DNA of 64,000 bases from Streptomyces sp. S465 (GTDB lineage Bacteria; Actinomycetota; Actinomycetes; Streptomycetales; Streptomycetaceae): assembly GCF_026898115.1 (NCBI RefSeq), contig NZ_CP114036.1, forward strand, positions 3,100,001 through 3,164,000. The letters run 5' to 3'. Position numbers and translations under genes: made by a program. Under the pieces are notes generated by a model. It was not told the DNA's origin. It made no database searches and was given only the letters and a program-made list of their open reading frames with translations. Within the stretch, counting starts at the first letter, position 1. Each line of letters opens with the position of its first letter. Shown here piece after piece: positions 16,600 through 25,483 of this stretch.

Positions 16600-17225
16600 C
16601 CGTCACCCGGCACCGGTCACACCTGGGGGCCGGTCACGCCCAGGACGCCGGTCACGCCCGGGAGGCGGTCCGCCTGGGAGGAGCCGGTCACGCCCGGGAC
16701 GCCCGTCACACCAGGGACGCCCGTCACGCCCGGGAGGCGGTCCGCCTGGGAGGAGCCGGTCACGCCCAGGACACCCGTCACACCAGGGAGGCGGTCCACC
16801 TGGGACGCCGGGACACCGGTCACGCCCAGGACACCCGTCACGCCCGGGAGGCGGTCCGCCTGGGAGGAGCCGGTCACGCCCAGGACGCCCGTCACACCAG
16901 GGAGGCGGTCCACCTGGGACGCCGGGACACCGGTCACGCCCAGGACACCCGTCACGCCCGGGAGGCGGTCCGCCTGGGAGGAGCCGGTCACGCCCGGGAC
17001 GCCCGTCACCCAGGGAGGCGGTCCGCCCGGGACACCCGTCACACCCGGGACACCGGACGCCCGTCACGCCCGGGAGGCGGTCACACCAGGGACGCCGGGA
17101 CACCGGTCACGCCCGAGAGGCGGTCCGCCCGGACGCCCGTCACGCCCGGGACACCCGTCACGCCAGGGACGCCCGTCACGCCAGGGACGCCCGTCACGCC
17201 CGGGAGGGGGTCACGCCCAGGAGGG
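16600..17225. repeat. Intergenic minisatellite of 54-60 bp units built from an 18-bp core
   Basis: Over 600 bp between the exporter and the next gene consist of tandem repeats. The core is about 18 bp (GTCACGCCCGGGACGCCC and variants). It is arranged in larger units alternating GGAGGCGGTCCGCCTGGGAG and GGAGGCGGTCCACCTGGGAC segments. The minus strand stays open in two frames and would read collagen-like GVTGVPG runs, but no frame has a convincing start or ribosome site. I treat it as noncoding repeat DNA. Assembly collapse or strain variation is likely here. Confidence 0.85.
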
Positions 17226-17227
17226 GG

Positions 17228-17530
17228 TCATGCCTGGGAGGCGGCCCACCACAGGATGAGCGCGGCCACCGCGAAACAGGCCAGCATGATCAGGACGACC
17301 TGCCGCCGCGCCGCCGCGTCGGCGGTCATCCGCGGCGAGCCGAGGGCCCCGTGTGCCTGGGCCAGGTGATCGAGCCCCTTGTGCCGGGCGCCGCCGTAGG
17401 TGATCCGCTCCTGCCAGTCGCAGTGGAGGCAGCCGAGCAGCCGCCGCTGCCCCGGACCGTAGCCGTAGCTCACCTCGAAGACCGTGCCGTCCTCGCGGAT
17501 GGCGGTGATGTGGTGCGTCACGCCTCGCAC
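17228..17530 (-). CDS. Small protein with C-terminal membrane helix, unknown function
   Basis: A 100-residue protein. The N-terminal half holds LGCLHCDWQE, a CxxC pair that could be half of a zinc site. HLAQAH follows near residue 56, and a single hydrophobic helix (VVLIMLACFAVAALILWWAA) ends the protein. The start is a GTG at 17528-17530; a second in-frame GTG lies three codons on and cannot be excluded. It lies downstream of glyS on the same strand, separated by a terminator-like hairpin. I do not recognise the family. Codon use is ordinary for the region, so it is probably real. Confidence 0.6.
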   Translation of the reverse strand: MRGVTHHITAIREDGTVFEVSYGYGPGQRRLLGCLHCDWQERITYGGARHKGLDHLAQAHGALGSPRMTADAAARRQVVLIMLACFAVAALILWWAASQA

Positions 17531-17558
17531 GATGGGTGAACCCCCGTTCTGCCGAGCC

Positions 17559-17607
17559 GACGGGCTCCGGTGCCACGGACGTCGCGTCCGCGGCGCCGGA
17601 GCCCGTC
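17559..17607 (-). terminator. Hairpin after glyS
   Basis: GACGGGCTCCGG (17559-17570) pairs perfectly with CCGGAGCCCGTC (17596-17607). A second small hairpin (CGGACG-TCG-CGTCCG) sits in the loop. It lies 50 bp past the glyS stop, so it probably ends that transcript. Confidence 0.65.
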
Positions 17608-17656
17608 GTCGGGTATGTGTCCGGTGCCGTGCTCCGGGCCGTCGGCCCGGACCGGG

Positions 17657-19039
17657 TCAGCAGCCGATCAGGCGGCCGCCCAGGTAGGACTGGATCTGGT
17701 CGAGGGAGACCCGCTCCTGCTTCATCGTGTCGCGCTCACGCACGGTGACGGCGTTGTCGTCCAGCGTGTCGAAGTCCACGGTGACGCAGAACGGGGTGCC
17801 GATCTCGTCCTGGCGACGGTAGCGGCGGCCGATCGCGCCGGCGTCGTCGAACTCGATGTTCCAGTGCTTGCGCAGGTCCGCCGCGAGCCCCTTGGCCTTC
17901 GGCGAGAGCTGCGCGTTGCGGGACAGCGGCAGCACCGCGACCTTGACCGGCGCCAGCCGCGGGTCGAGCCGCATCACGGCGCGCTTCTCCATCTTGCCCT
18001 TGGCGTTGGGCGCCTCGTCCTCGACGTACGCGTCGAGCAGGAAGGCCAGCATGGCGCGGCCCACGCCCGCCGCCGGCTCGATCACATAGGGGGTCCAGCG
18101 CTCGCCGGCGTCCTGGTCGAAGTACGACAGGTCCTGGCCGGAGGCGGCGGAGTGCGCCTTCAGGTCGTAGTCGGTGCGGTTGGCCACACCCTCCAGCTCG
18201 CCCCACTCCGAGCCACCGAACTGGAAGCGGTACTCGATGTCAGCGGTGCGCTTGGAGTAGTGGGAGAGCTTCTCCTTGGGGTGCTCGTACCACCGGATGT
18301 TCGCCTCCTGGAGACCGAGGTCCCGGTACCAGTTCCAGCGCTGCTCCATCCAGTACTCGTGCCACTTCTCGTCCTCGCCCGGCTTGACGAAGAACTCCAT
18401 CTCCATCTGCTCGAACTCACGGGTGCGGAAGATGAAGTTGCCCGGCGTGATCTCGTTGCGGAACGACTTGCCGAGCTGCGCGATACCGAACGGCGGCTTT
18501 TTGCGCGAGGTCTGCTGGACGGCGAGGAAGTTGGTGAAGATGCCCTGGGCGGTCTCGGGGCGCAGATACGCGACCGAGCCGGAGTCCTGGGTGGGGCCGA
18601 GGTGGGTGGAGAGCAGCCCGGAGAACTGCTTGGGCTCGGTGAAGCTGCCCTTGTTGCCGCAGTGCGGGCAGTTGACGTCGGCCAGGCCGTTCTCGGGCAG
18701 CCGGCCGTGCTTGGCCTCGTACGCCTCCTCCAGGTGGTCCGCGCGGAACCGCTTGTGGCAGGAGGTGCACTCGGTGAGCGGGTCCGTGAAGGTGGCGACG
18801 TGGCCGGACGCCTCCCACACCTCACGGGCCAGGATCACGGACGAGTCGATACCGACGACGTCGTCACGCGAGGTGACCATGGCACGCCACCACTGCCGCT
18901 TGATGTTCTCCTTCAGCTCCACACCGAGCGGTCCGTAGTCCCAGGCGGCGCGCTGGCCGCCGTAGATCTCGCTGCACGGGTAGACGAAGCCACGGCGCTT
19001 GCTGAGGCTGACGATGGTGTCGATCTTGTCGGCGGCCAC
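17657..19039 (-). CDS. glyS: Glycyl-tRNA synthetase, alpha2 (eukaryote-like) type
   Basis: Charges tRNA-Gly in the cytosol. At 460 residues it has the length of the dimeric class II form. An N-terminal catalytic core carries [13 protein letters not shown], then a zinc-like insert with CTSC (91-94) and CPHC (124-127). Motif 2 is FRNEITP (193-199), motif 3 lies around [16 protein letters not shown], and the C-terminal anticodon-binding domain starts near [14 protein letters not shown]. Start ATG 19037-19039. It is divergent from the zinc operon across a 150-bp spacer, so the Zur boxes could also touch its promoter. No T-box is visible upstream. Confidence 0.97.
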   Translation of the reverse strand: MAADKIDTIVSLSKRRGFVYPCSEIYGGQRAAWDYGPLGVELKENIKRQWWRAMVTSRDDVVGIDSSVILAREVWEASGHVATFTDPLTECTSCHKRFRADHLEEAYEAKHGRLPENGLADVNCPHCGNKGSFTEPKQFSGLLSTHLGPTQDSGSVAYLRPETAQGIFTNFLAVQQTSRKKPPFGIAQLGKSFRNEITPGNFIFRTREFEQMEMEFFVKPGEDEKWHEYWMEQRWNWYRDLGLQEANIRWYEHPKEKLSHYSKRTADIEYRFQFGGSEWGELEGVANRTDYDLKAHSAASGQDLSYFDQDAGERWTPYVIEPAAGVGRAMLAFLLDAYVEDEAPNAKGKMEKRAVMRLDPRLAPVKVAVLPLSRNAQLSPKAKGLAADLRKHWNIEFDDAGAIGRRYRRQDEIGTPFCVTVDFDTLDDNAVTVRERDTMKQERVSLDQIQSYLGGRLIGC

Positions 19040-19153
19040 GGTGCTCTCTTCATTGATGACGACATTGACGACGAAGCGAATGCTTCAGGTTACCGGCGGC
19101 GGCACCCCCCGGATCAAATCGATGCGCGAAGCGATCACCAAGAGGGCACTTGT

Positions 19154-19190
19154 TGACAATCGTTTCCATTTTTGTTGAAAATGAGAGTCA
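19154..19190 (+). promoter_or_regulatory. Two Zur boxes overlapping the znuA start
   Basis: TGACAATCGTTTCCA (19154-19168) and TGAAAATGAGAGTCA (19176-19190) both resemble the Streptomyces Zur consensus TGaaAATGATTTTCA. Their centres are 22 bp apart. The second box runs into the ATG of znuA. Zinc-loaded Zur, encoded by the last gene of the cluster, would repress the operon here. Confidence 0.8.
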
Positions 19191-20158
19191 TGAACATACG
19201 CCGCCTCAGGCCCACGACCGCTCTCGTCGGAGCCGCCGCACTGGGTCTGACCACCCTGACAGCCTGCTCCTCCGACGCCGGAGACGGAAGGACGGACGGC
19301 AAGCTCGACGTGGTGGCGTCGTTCTATCCGATGCAGTTCCTCGCCGAGCGGATCGGCGGGTCCGCCATCCATGTGTCCACGCTGACCAAGCCCGGTGTCG
19401 AGCCGCACGACCTGGAGATCAGCCCCCGGCAGACCGCCGACCTCAGCAAGGCGGGCCTGGTGGTCTACCTCAAGGGACTCCAGCCCTCCGTCGACCGCGC
19501 CATCGCCCAGGCCCAGCCCGAGCACGTCGCCGACGCCGCCTCGTACACCACCCTGGAGGACCACGGCACCGAGGTGGAGGGCCATGAGCACGAGGGCGAG
19601 GAAGGACACGACGACCACGCCCACTCCGGCGACGCCGCCGCCGACCCCCACATCTGGCTGGATCCGGTGCGCTACGCCCAGGTCGCCAAGGGTGTCGGCA
19701 AGGCGCTGGAGAAGGCCGACCCCGATCACGCCGAGACATACAAGAAGAACACCACCGCCCTGGTCAAGCAGCTGAACACGCTCGACCAGGACTTCCGGAA
19801 CGGTTTGAAGGACCGTTCCTCGGACACCTTCATCACGACCCACGCCGCCTTCGGCTACCTCTCCGAGCGCTACGGTCTGCGGCAGGAGGCGATCTCCGGG
19901 CTCGACCCCGAATCCGAGCCCAGCCCGGCCCGGGTCAAGGAGCTGCATACCATCGCCAAGAAGGACAAGGTCAACACCGTCTTCTTCGAAACCCTGGTGA
20001 GCGACCGCACGGCCAAGACGCTGGCGGGCGATCTCGACTTGCGCACCGATGTGCTCGATCCGATCGAGGGCATCGGGACCAAGTCCAAGGGCGATGACTA
20101 CATCCAGGTCATGCGGTCCAACCTCAAGGCCCTGCAGACGGCACTGGGCGCCAAGTAA
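19190..20158 (+). CDS. znuA: Zinc ABC transporter substrate-binding lipoprotein
   Basis: The extracellular zinc-capture protein, 322 residues. The signal peptide ends in a lipobox (LTTLTAC, cysteine near residue 24). The cluster A-I fold follows, with the metal histidines in GVEPHDLE and DPHIWLDP. A histidine- and acid-rich loop (GHEHEGEEGHDDHAH) near residue 130 is characteristic of zinc rather than manganese binders. The start is uncertain: ATG at 19190 or at 19181. Neither has a clear ribosome site, and the Zur box covers both, so a leaderless or near-leaderless mRNA is possible. First gene of znuA-znuC-znuB. Confidence 0.93.
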   Translation: MNIRRLRPTTALVGAAALGLTTLTACSSDAGDGRTDGKLDVVASFYPMQFLAERIGGSAIHVSTLTKPGVEPHDLEISPRQTADLSKAGLVVYLKGLQPSVDRAIAQAQPEHVADAASYTTLEDHGTEVEGHEHEGEEGHDDHAHSGDAAADPHIWLDPVRYAQVAKGVGKALEKADPDHAETYKKNTTALVKQLNTLDQDFRNGLKDRSSDTFITTHAAFGYLSERYGLRQEAISGLDPESEPSPARVKELHTIAKKDKVNTVFFETLVSDRTAKTLAGDLDLRTDVLDPIEGIGTKSKGDDYIQVMRSNLKALQTALGAK

Positions 20159-20170
20159 CGGAGGAACCCA

Positions 20171-21067
20171 ATGGAAACCGAGGAGACCAGGGAGACCGGG
20201 GAAGCCCGGGACCCCGGGGACACCGAGGAGCCTGACATATCCCAGCCGGCGGAGCGCGGCACGGCCACCGAGAAGCACGGCACCGCCGCTGACCGCGGCC
20301 CGGCCCTCGACCCGATATCCCTGCATGGCGCCACCGCCACCCTGGGCGGCCGCACCGTGCTGCGCGGCGTCGACCTGACCGTCCGCCGCGGCGAGGTCGT
20401 GGCGCTGCTCGGCGCCAACGGCTCGGGCAAGTCCACCGCCGTACGGTCCATCGTCGGCCAGGTGCCGCTCAGCGGCGGTGAGCTGGCCCTCTTCGGCACC
20501 CCGCGCCGCCGCTTCCGCGACTGGGCCCGGATCGGTTACGTACCGCAGCGCACCACCGCCGCCAGTGGCGTCCCCGCGACCGTCCGCGAGGTCGTCTCGG
20601 CGGGCCGGCTGGCCCGCCGCCGGTTCGGCCCGCCACGCAAGGCCGACCGGGCGGCCGTTCAGCGGGCCCTGGAGCTCGTCGGCATGGCCGACCGCGTCCG
20701 GGACCCGGTGAGCGCCCTCTCCGGCGGTCAACACCAGCGCGTTCTGATCGCCCGCGCCCTCGCGGGCGAACCGGAACTGCTGATCATGGACGAGCCGATG
20801 GCCGGCGTCGACCTCGCCAGCCAGGAGATCCTCGCGGACACCCTCCGCGAGCAGGTCGCCGCGGGCGCCACGGTCCTCCTCGTCCTCCATGAGCTGGGCC
20901 CGCTGGAGCCGCTGATCGACCGCGCGGTGGTGCTCCGGGACGGCTGCGTCGTGCACGACGGGCCGCCGCCCAAGGCCGTGGGCCAGCACGCCCTGCCCGG
21001 CCATGATCACGTCCACCCCCACGCGGCGCCCGACGCCGAACCGATCCGGACAGGGTTGCTGACCTGA
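20171..21067 (+). CDS. znuC: Zinc ABC transporter ATPase
   Basis: The cytosolic ATPase that powers zinc import, 298 residues. Walker A is GANGSGKST, the signature is LSGGQHQR and Walker B is LLIMDEPMAGVD. It is longer than the usual 250 because of an acidic N-terminal extension of about 55 residues (many E, T and D) and a histidine-rich tail (HALPGHDHVHPHA) that may bind zinc. The ATG at 20171 lies 12 bp after znuA and has GGAGG upstream. One base separates its stop from the permease start, so the genes are translationally coupled. Confidence 0.95.
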   Translation: METEETRETGEARDPGDTEEPDISQPAERGTATEKHGTAADRGPALDPISLHGATATLGGRTVLRGVDLTVRRGEVVALLGANGSGKSTAVRSIVGQVPLSGGELALFGTPRRRFRDWARIGYVPQRTTAASGVPATVREVVSAGRLARRRFGPPRKADRAAVQRALELVGMADRVRDPVSALSGGQHQRVLIARALAGEPELLIMDEPMAGVDLASQEILADTLREQVAAGATVLLVLHELGPLEPLIDRAVVLRDGCVVHDGPPPKAVGQHALPGHDHVHPHAAPDAEPIRTGLLT

Positions 21068-21068
21068 G

Positions 21069-21941
21069 ATGCTCGAGATCCTCGACTACGCCTTCATGCA
21101 GCGGGCCCTGCTCGCCGCCGTCATGGTCGGCATCACCGCGCCCGCCGTCGGTATCTACCTCGTCCAGCGCCGTCAGGCGATCATGGGCGACGGTATCGGC
21201 CACGTCGCGCTCACCGGCGTCGCCCTCGGCTTCCTGACCGGCGCCAACCCGGTGTGGACCGCCGTTCTCGTCTCCGCCCTCGGCGCGATCCTCATGGAGC
21301 TGATCCGCTGGTACGGCAAGACCCGTGGCGATCTCGCACTCGCGATGCTCTTCTACGGCGGTATGGCGGGCGGTGTGCTGCTGATCAACCTCTCGCCGAC
21401 CGGCTCCAACGCCAACCTCACCACCTATCTCTTCGGCTCGATCACCACGGTCTCCCCCGACGACGTGGTCGCGATCTCCCTCCTGGCCGCCTTCGTCGTC
21501 CTGATCACCCTGGGGCTGCGCCGCCAGCTGTTCGCGGTGTGCCAGGACGAGGAGTTCGCCCGGGTGACCGGCCTCCCGGTGCGCACGCTCAACCTGCTGC
21601 TGGCCATCACCGCCGCCGTCACCGTCACCGTCGCCATGCGCGTCGTGGGCCTGCTCCTGGTCAGCGCCCTGATGGTGGTCCCGGTCGCCGCCGCCCAGCA
21701 GGCCACCCGGGGCTTCGCGATGACGCTCGCCCTGGCGATCACCATCGGCATCGTGGTCACCCTGTCCGGCACGGTGTACTCGTTCTACGAGAACGTCCCG
21801 CCCGGCGCGAGCATCGTCGTCCTCGCCATCGGCGTCTTCGCGGTGATCACGGCCCTGGCCGCACCCCTGGCGAAACGACGCGCACAGCGGGTCGCCGCCG
21901 CCGAGGAGCGCTGCACTCTGAGGGACGATGTACTCGTATAG
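21069..21941 (+). CDS. znuB: Zinc ABC transporter permease
   Basis: The membrane channel of the zinc importer, 290 residues with about eight membrane helices. The family landmarks QAIMGDGIGHVALTGVALG near residue 37 and MRVVGLLLVSALMVVPVAAA near residue 190 are present. A basic C-terminal tail follows the last helix. The start immediately follows the znuC stop. The operon probably ends here; zur starts 128 bp downstream and may have its own promoter. Confidence 0.95.
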   Translation: MLEILDYAFMQRALLAAVMVGITAPAVGIYLVQRRQAIMGDGIGHVALTGVALGFLTGANPVWTAVLVSALGAILMELIRWYGKTRGDLALAMLFYGGMAGGVLLINLSPTGSNANLTTYLFGSITTVSPDDVVAISLLAAFVVLITLGLRRQLFAVCQDEEFARVTGLPVRTLNLLLAITAAVTVTVAMRVVGLLLVSALMVVPVAAAQQATRGFAMTLALAITIGIVVTLSGTVYSFYENVPPGASIVVLAIGVFAVITALAAPLAKRRAQRVAAAEERCTLRDDVLV

Positions 21942-22069
21942 TCCTTCGCTCAGGTTCTCGCTCTCGCCCGTTGTCACAGCGTTAACTGGCACAATGGCCG
22001 GGCAGCAAGCGCAGCGGGCGCGGAGAGAGCGCCGAGGGCGACGGAGCATGCGAGGTTGAGGAGGCAGCT

Positions 22070-22492
22070 GTGGCGACCGCGGGTCCCCCAGTACGCGGCC
22101 GGTCCACCAGGCAGCGCGCCGCGGTGGCGGCGGCACTGGACGAGGTGGACGAGTTCCGCAGTGCGCAGGAGCTCCACGACATGCTCAAGCACCGCGGCGA
22201 CTCGGTGGGCCTGACCACCGTCTACCGCACGCTCCAGTCCCTCGCCGACGCCGGCGAGGTCGACGTCCTCCGCACCACGGACGGCGAGGCGGTCTACCGC
22301 CGCTGTAGCAGCGAGGAGCACCACCACCACCTGGTCTGCCGCGCCTGCGGCAAGGCGGTCGAGGTGGAGGGCCCCGCCGTCGAGAAGTGGGCCGACGCGA
22401 TCGCCGCCGAACACGGCTTCGTGGACGTGGCCCATACGATCGAGATCTTCGGCACCTGCGGCGACTGCGCCACCAAGCCCTCCCAGGACTGA
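22070..22492 (+). CDS. zur: Zinc-responsive repressor, Fur family
   Basis: A 140-residue Fur-family DNA-binding protein that senses zinc. The winged helix spans about residues 12-80 (TTVYRTLQSLADAGEVD). The metal sites include the EEHHHHLVCRACG stretch at about 82-94 with the first CxxC, the histidines around HGFVDVAHTIE, and the second CxxC in GTCGDC near the end. Being next to znuACB makes it Zur rather than Fur or Nur. The GTG start has a GAGG-containing site at about 22055-22062. It presumably represses znuA through the two boxes upstream of it. Confidence 0.94.
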   Translation: MATAGPPVRGRSTRQRAAVAAALDEVDEFRSAQELHDMLKHRGDSVGLTTVYRTLQSLADAGEVDVLRTTDGEAVYRRCSSEEHHHHLVCRACGKAVEVEGPAVEKWADAIAAEHGFVDVAHTIEIFGTCGDCATKPSQD

Positions 22493-22502
22493 CCCGGCCC
22501 GC

Positions 22503-22539
22503 CTCGGCCCCGCCCTACGGGGCGGGCGCCGCGGCCGAG
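22503..22539 (+). terminator. Terminator after zur
   Basis: A compound hairpin 10 bp past the zur stop. The outer stem is CTCGGCC (22503-22509) with GGCCGAG (22533-22539). The inner stem is CCCGCCC with GGGCGGG around a short TACG loop. No T-run, which is normal for Streptomyces. Confidence 0.7.
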
Positions 22540-22850
22540 CCCGACATCCTGAGCAGCCGGATCAGGACGACCGCCGCCACCCCAACGATGGCCGCACCCG
22601 TCGCACCGTCGCCCACCAGGCCGCCCTCACCACGGACCTCGGCATGGGCACGCACCTCCGCCGGGACGGCCCCGCCACGTCCTGGAGCACCACTCCGCCC
22701 ACGGTCCTCGTCCCCCTCCTCCCCAGGGTTGTCGCCGTCCGGTACGGGAAAGACGGACGTACGCGCGTCGTCCCGCCCGCGGCGGGGCGACGGGCCCGTA
22801 CATGTGCATGAACAGGCATGAACATTACGGCTGACTTGGGGGGAAGCCTG
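22540..22850. other. Intergenic stretch before the type VII-style cassette
   Basis: About 310 bp without a clear gene. The minus strand can be read as a short protein ending in one hydrophobic helix (AAIVGVAAVVLIRLL), but it lacks a good start and I do not call it. The promoter of the following cassette should lie in the last 100 bp; I see no clear box. Confidence 0.4.
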
Positions 22851-23189
22851 ATGTCCTTGTTTCCGGACCTGCCGGCGTTGCCGGGCCTCTTCGTCGATCC
22901 GCCCTCTCCGAAGAAGACCGCCGGCGCCTTCCACACCACCAGCGCGACGGGCAAGAACAAGACCAAACTGGACGACCCAGAGGCCGCCGGGAAGGCCCAC
23001 TCGGGATGGGCGGTCGCGAGGCCCAATCAGGAGTGCGTGACGGCGTGGCGCAACCGTCTGCACGATCTCGGCGAGTCGGCCAGGGAAGCCGCCACCGCCA
23101 TCACCGACGCCATGGACGACTACATGGACACCGACCTGTCCATCGCGGCGGAGCTGCGCAAGGACGCCCGCTGGCTGGAGGGTGCCTGA
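22851..23189 (+). CDS. Small helical protein, first gene of the muramidase cassette
   Basis: A 112-residue protein. The first 45 residues are rich in proline and hydrophobic residues. The rest is predicted helical with a tryptophan hinge (TAWRNRLHDLGESAREAATAI), the general look of small ESX-type secretion partners. The ATG at 22851 has GGGGGGAAG six bases upstream and is better than the ATG 33 bases earlier. Its TGA overlaps the ATG of the muramidase gene by one base (TGATG). It may be a chaperone or co-secreted partner. I do not recognise the family. Confidence 0.68.
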   Translation: MSLFPDLPALPGLFVDPPSPKKTAGAFHTTSATGKNKTKLDDPEAAGKAHSGWAVARPNQECVTAWRNRLHDLGESAREAATAITDAMDDYMDTDLSIAAELRKDARWLEGA

Positions 23190-24634
23190 TGGTCTCCGTG
23201 CCCGACCTCCGGTCCGCGAGCCCGCAGGCATGGCGGGACGCGGCCACCGACGCGCTCACCGCGGCCAAGCACTGCGAGGAGATCGGCACCGCCGCCCGCG
23301 ACGACGTGGCCCGCACGCTGGAGAAACAGTGGGTGTCCGACGCGGGCCTCGCCGCCCGCCGCACCTTCGTCAAGCACGCCGAGGACTACGAGGCGGCGAA
23401 CCTGGCGCTGCGCGAGCTCTGCCGCGTCTACGACGACCTGGCCGACGAGATCGAGGCCGCCCAGCGCGATCTGAGCAGCGCGCTCACGTACGCCGACGAC
23501 CATGAGCTGACCGTCGACGACAGCGGTCGCGTCTCCCGCGCCGCACCGGCGGCCTCCGCCCCCGGTGACGACAGTCAATCCGATCCGGTCCAGCACGCCC
23601 AGGGCATCATCGAGGGCGCCCTGTCCCGCGCGACCAAGGCCGACACCACGGCGGCGGCCGCGCTGCGGACCATCAGCGGCCTCACCGAGATCTCCGACCC
23701 GAAGCTGGTCAAGGAGGCGCTGAAGAAGAACAGCCCGCTGGCCATCGCGCTGCGCCTGACGGGGGCGCCCAACGGTACGCATCCGATCAACGTCTCCCCC
23801 TCGCAGCTGGCCGCCGTGGAGCGGGCCGCGAGGGAGACCGGGGTGAGCAAGACGCTGCTGCTGTCGATCCTCTGGCAGGAGCAGCAGTGGTACCAGAACT
23901 ACGACCAGGACGGCCATGGTCTCCTGCCGACCATCGGCAGGATCTTCAACTGGACCCTCCAGCAGACGATCAAGCCGGACAAGTCGCTCGGCATCACCCA
24001 CATAAAGCTACAGACGGCCCGTAACGTCATAGAGCAACACCGGCAGGCGTTCACCACGCAGGACGGTACGTATCTGGGAGACCTCAGCGACGCCCAGCTC
24101 ACCAAGTACATCGAGGAGTACCCCAACGAGGACATCCGCCTGAGCGCGTACTACCTCCAGGAGTTGCGGAAGAATCCGTACGGTGCGGACACGGACAAGC
24201 AGTTGTTCATGCTCTACGCCGCCGACACCCCCGACGTCCGTGAGAAGAACGAGCAGTACGGGGACGATTCGGACCCCCGCGGGGGCGCCATCAAATCCCG
24301 CGCCGAGAACTGGGACAAGCTCCAGCCGTATATCGAGGATGCCCAGGCGTGGGAGGCTCTGAGCGACGAGGAACGCCAGAAGGCCCTGGAGCAATTGGAG
24401 AGCGACACCCCCAAGGGGCACTCCATCACCATCGACCCGGTCTACGGCAGCGAGTCGCACGGCACCGGCACCGACGAACCGGAGCCCGGCACACCGTCGC
24501 CCGAGCCCGGACCGTCCCCCACCCCACCCTCCTCGGGCGGTAAGAACGACGACGGGGACGGAGGCGACAAGAGACCGAGCGAGCCCAGTTCCGGCCCCAT
24601 ACCGCGCCCCTCGGCGACGGGCCAGGCCCCCTGA
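23189..24634 (+). CDS. Probable type VII-secreted muramidase (WXG-like N-terminus, lysozyme-like domain)
   Basis: A 481-residue protein. Residues 1-105 form a long helical hairpin with W48 followed by G53, like WXG/LXG-type secretion domains. About 110-200 is a linker plus helices. About 200-360 looks like a lytic transglycosylase/lysozyme-like fold: SPSQLAAVERAARETGVSK, then LLSILWQEQQWYQNYDQDG, with E231 the candidate catalytic acid. The last 75 residues are Pro/Glu/Ser-rich. There is no Sec signal, so the helical N-terminus is the likely export signal. A peptidoglycan hydrolase is inferred, not proven. Overlap with the upstream small gene and 12-bp spacing to the lipoprotein gene make one operon. 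Confidence 0.7.
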   Translation: MVSVPDLRSASPQAWRDAATDALTAAKHCEEIGTAARDDVARTLEKQWVSDAGLAARRTFVKHAEDYEAANLALRELCRVYDDLADEIEAAQRDLSSALTYADDHELTVDDSGRVSRAAPAASAPGDDSQSDPVQHAQGIIEGALSRATKADTTAAAALRTISGLTEISDPKLVKEALKKNSPLAIALRLTGAPNGTHPINVSPSQLAAVERAARETGVSKTLLLSILWQEQQWYQNYDQDGHGLLPTIGRIFNWTLQQTIKPDKSLGITHIKLQTARNVIEQHRQAFTTQDGTYLGDLSDAQLTKYIEEYPNEDIRLSAYYLQELRKNPYGADTDKQLFMLYAADTPDVREKNEQYGDDSDPRGGAIKSRAENWDKLQPYIEDAQAWEALSDEERQKALEQLESDTPKGHSITIDPVYGSESHGTGTDEPEPGTPSPEPGPSPTPPSSGGKNDDGDGGDKRPSEPSSGPIPRPSATGQAP

Positions 24635-24646
24635 AGAAGTGAGTCC

Positions 24647-25477
24647 ATGAAGCGAGTGATCAGCGTGTTCGCGGCGGGGACGGCCACGGCCGTCCTCGCC
24701 GCGTGCGGCACCACGTCGGGCGGCGACGCCGGCTCGTCACCCAGCCCCAGTGCCACGATGCCGGGCAATGTGCCCACCAAGCCCGAGTACGCGGACGCGG
24801 ACGCGGTGGTGGAAGCCCTCGAAGCGGGGGGTGTCCCGTGTGAGATCACCCGCCGTTCGCAGGGCGGCAGCGCTGGAGGAAGCGGCCTCGGATGCGCCTC
24901 CGTCATCGACGGCACGAAGTTCGAGAACGACATCCAAGTGCTGAACCCGAAGAAGTTCAGCCGCGACGAGATCGGCGAGTCCATCGCCTCCCACAGAGAG
25001 CCTCCCACCAGTCACACCATCGTGGCCGCCGGTCACTGGTTCGTATGGGTCACCGAACCGCGCTTCGCGAACCGGATCGCCGCCGCCCTCGGCGGTGTCG
25101 TACTGCCGCCCGAGAAAACCAAGATCCCCGAGTACCCGCTCCCGGACATTCCCCGCACCCCCCGCTACCGGTCGGTCGGCGCCCTCGCCGACGACCTCGC
25201 CGCGGCGGTCGGCTGCGGCGACCGGAAGCAGCGGTCGGACACGGTGCTGACCTGCACCACCGGCGCGGACACCGGCTCGTCCAACTGCGCCACCCTGGCC
25301 CTGCACGCCTCGGACGCCGACCGTGACGCGGTGCTGCGCGAGGCCATCGCCTACAAAGGGGTGCCCGCGACCCTGGTCACGGCCGGCAACTGGACCGTCA
25401 ACCTCTGCGACTACGACCTGGGTTCGCGCGTCGCCGACGCCCTGCACGGCACGGTCGTGTCCTACGACGGGGGCTGA
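24647..25477 (+). CDS. Lipoprotein with two similar halves
   Basis: A 276-residue lipoprotein. The signal peptide ends in TAVLAAC (cysteine near 20), followed by a Ser/Gly/Pro linker. The mature part seems duplicated: each half pairs a DAVVEAL- or LADDLAAAV-type helix and a cysteine pair with a strand reading GHWFVWV or GNWTVNL. That suggests four cysteines forming disulphides outside the membrane. It lies between the muramidase and the GH18-like gene. It could anchor, inhibit or regulate the muramidase at the cell surface; this is inference from position. I do not recognise the family. Confidence 0.78.
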   Translation: MKRVISVFAAGTATAVLAACGTTSGGDAGSSPSPSATMPGNVPTKPEYADADAVVEALEAGGVPCEITRRSQGGSAGGSGLGCASVIDGTKFENDIQVLNPKKFSRDEIGESIASHREPPTSHTIVAAGHWFVWVTEPRFANRIAAALGGVVLPPEKTKIPEYPLPDIPRTPRYRSVGALADDLAAAVGCGDRKQRSDTVLTCTTGADTGSSNCATLALHASDADRDAVLREAIAYKGVPATLVTAGNWTVNLCDYDLGSRVADALHGTVVSYDGG

Positions 25478-25483
25478 CCGCCG

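Noticed and set aside
16617..17042. Minus-strand open frame with collagen-like GVTGVPG runs
   Set aside because: Openness comes from the repeat composition; another frame of the same strand is open too, and there is no credible ribosome site or partner domain.
22540..23231. Minus-strand frame ending in a single hydrophobic helix
   Set aside because: No usable start codon before the real plus-strand gene; the hydrophobic stretch is short and codon use is unconvincing.
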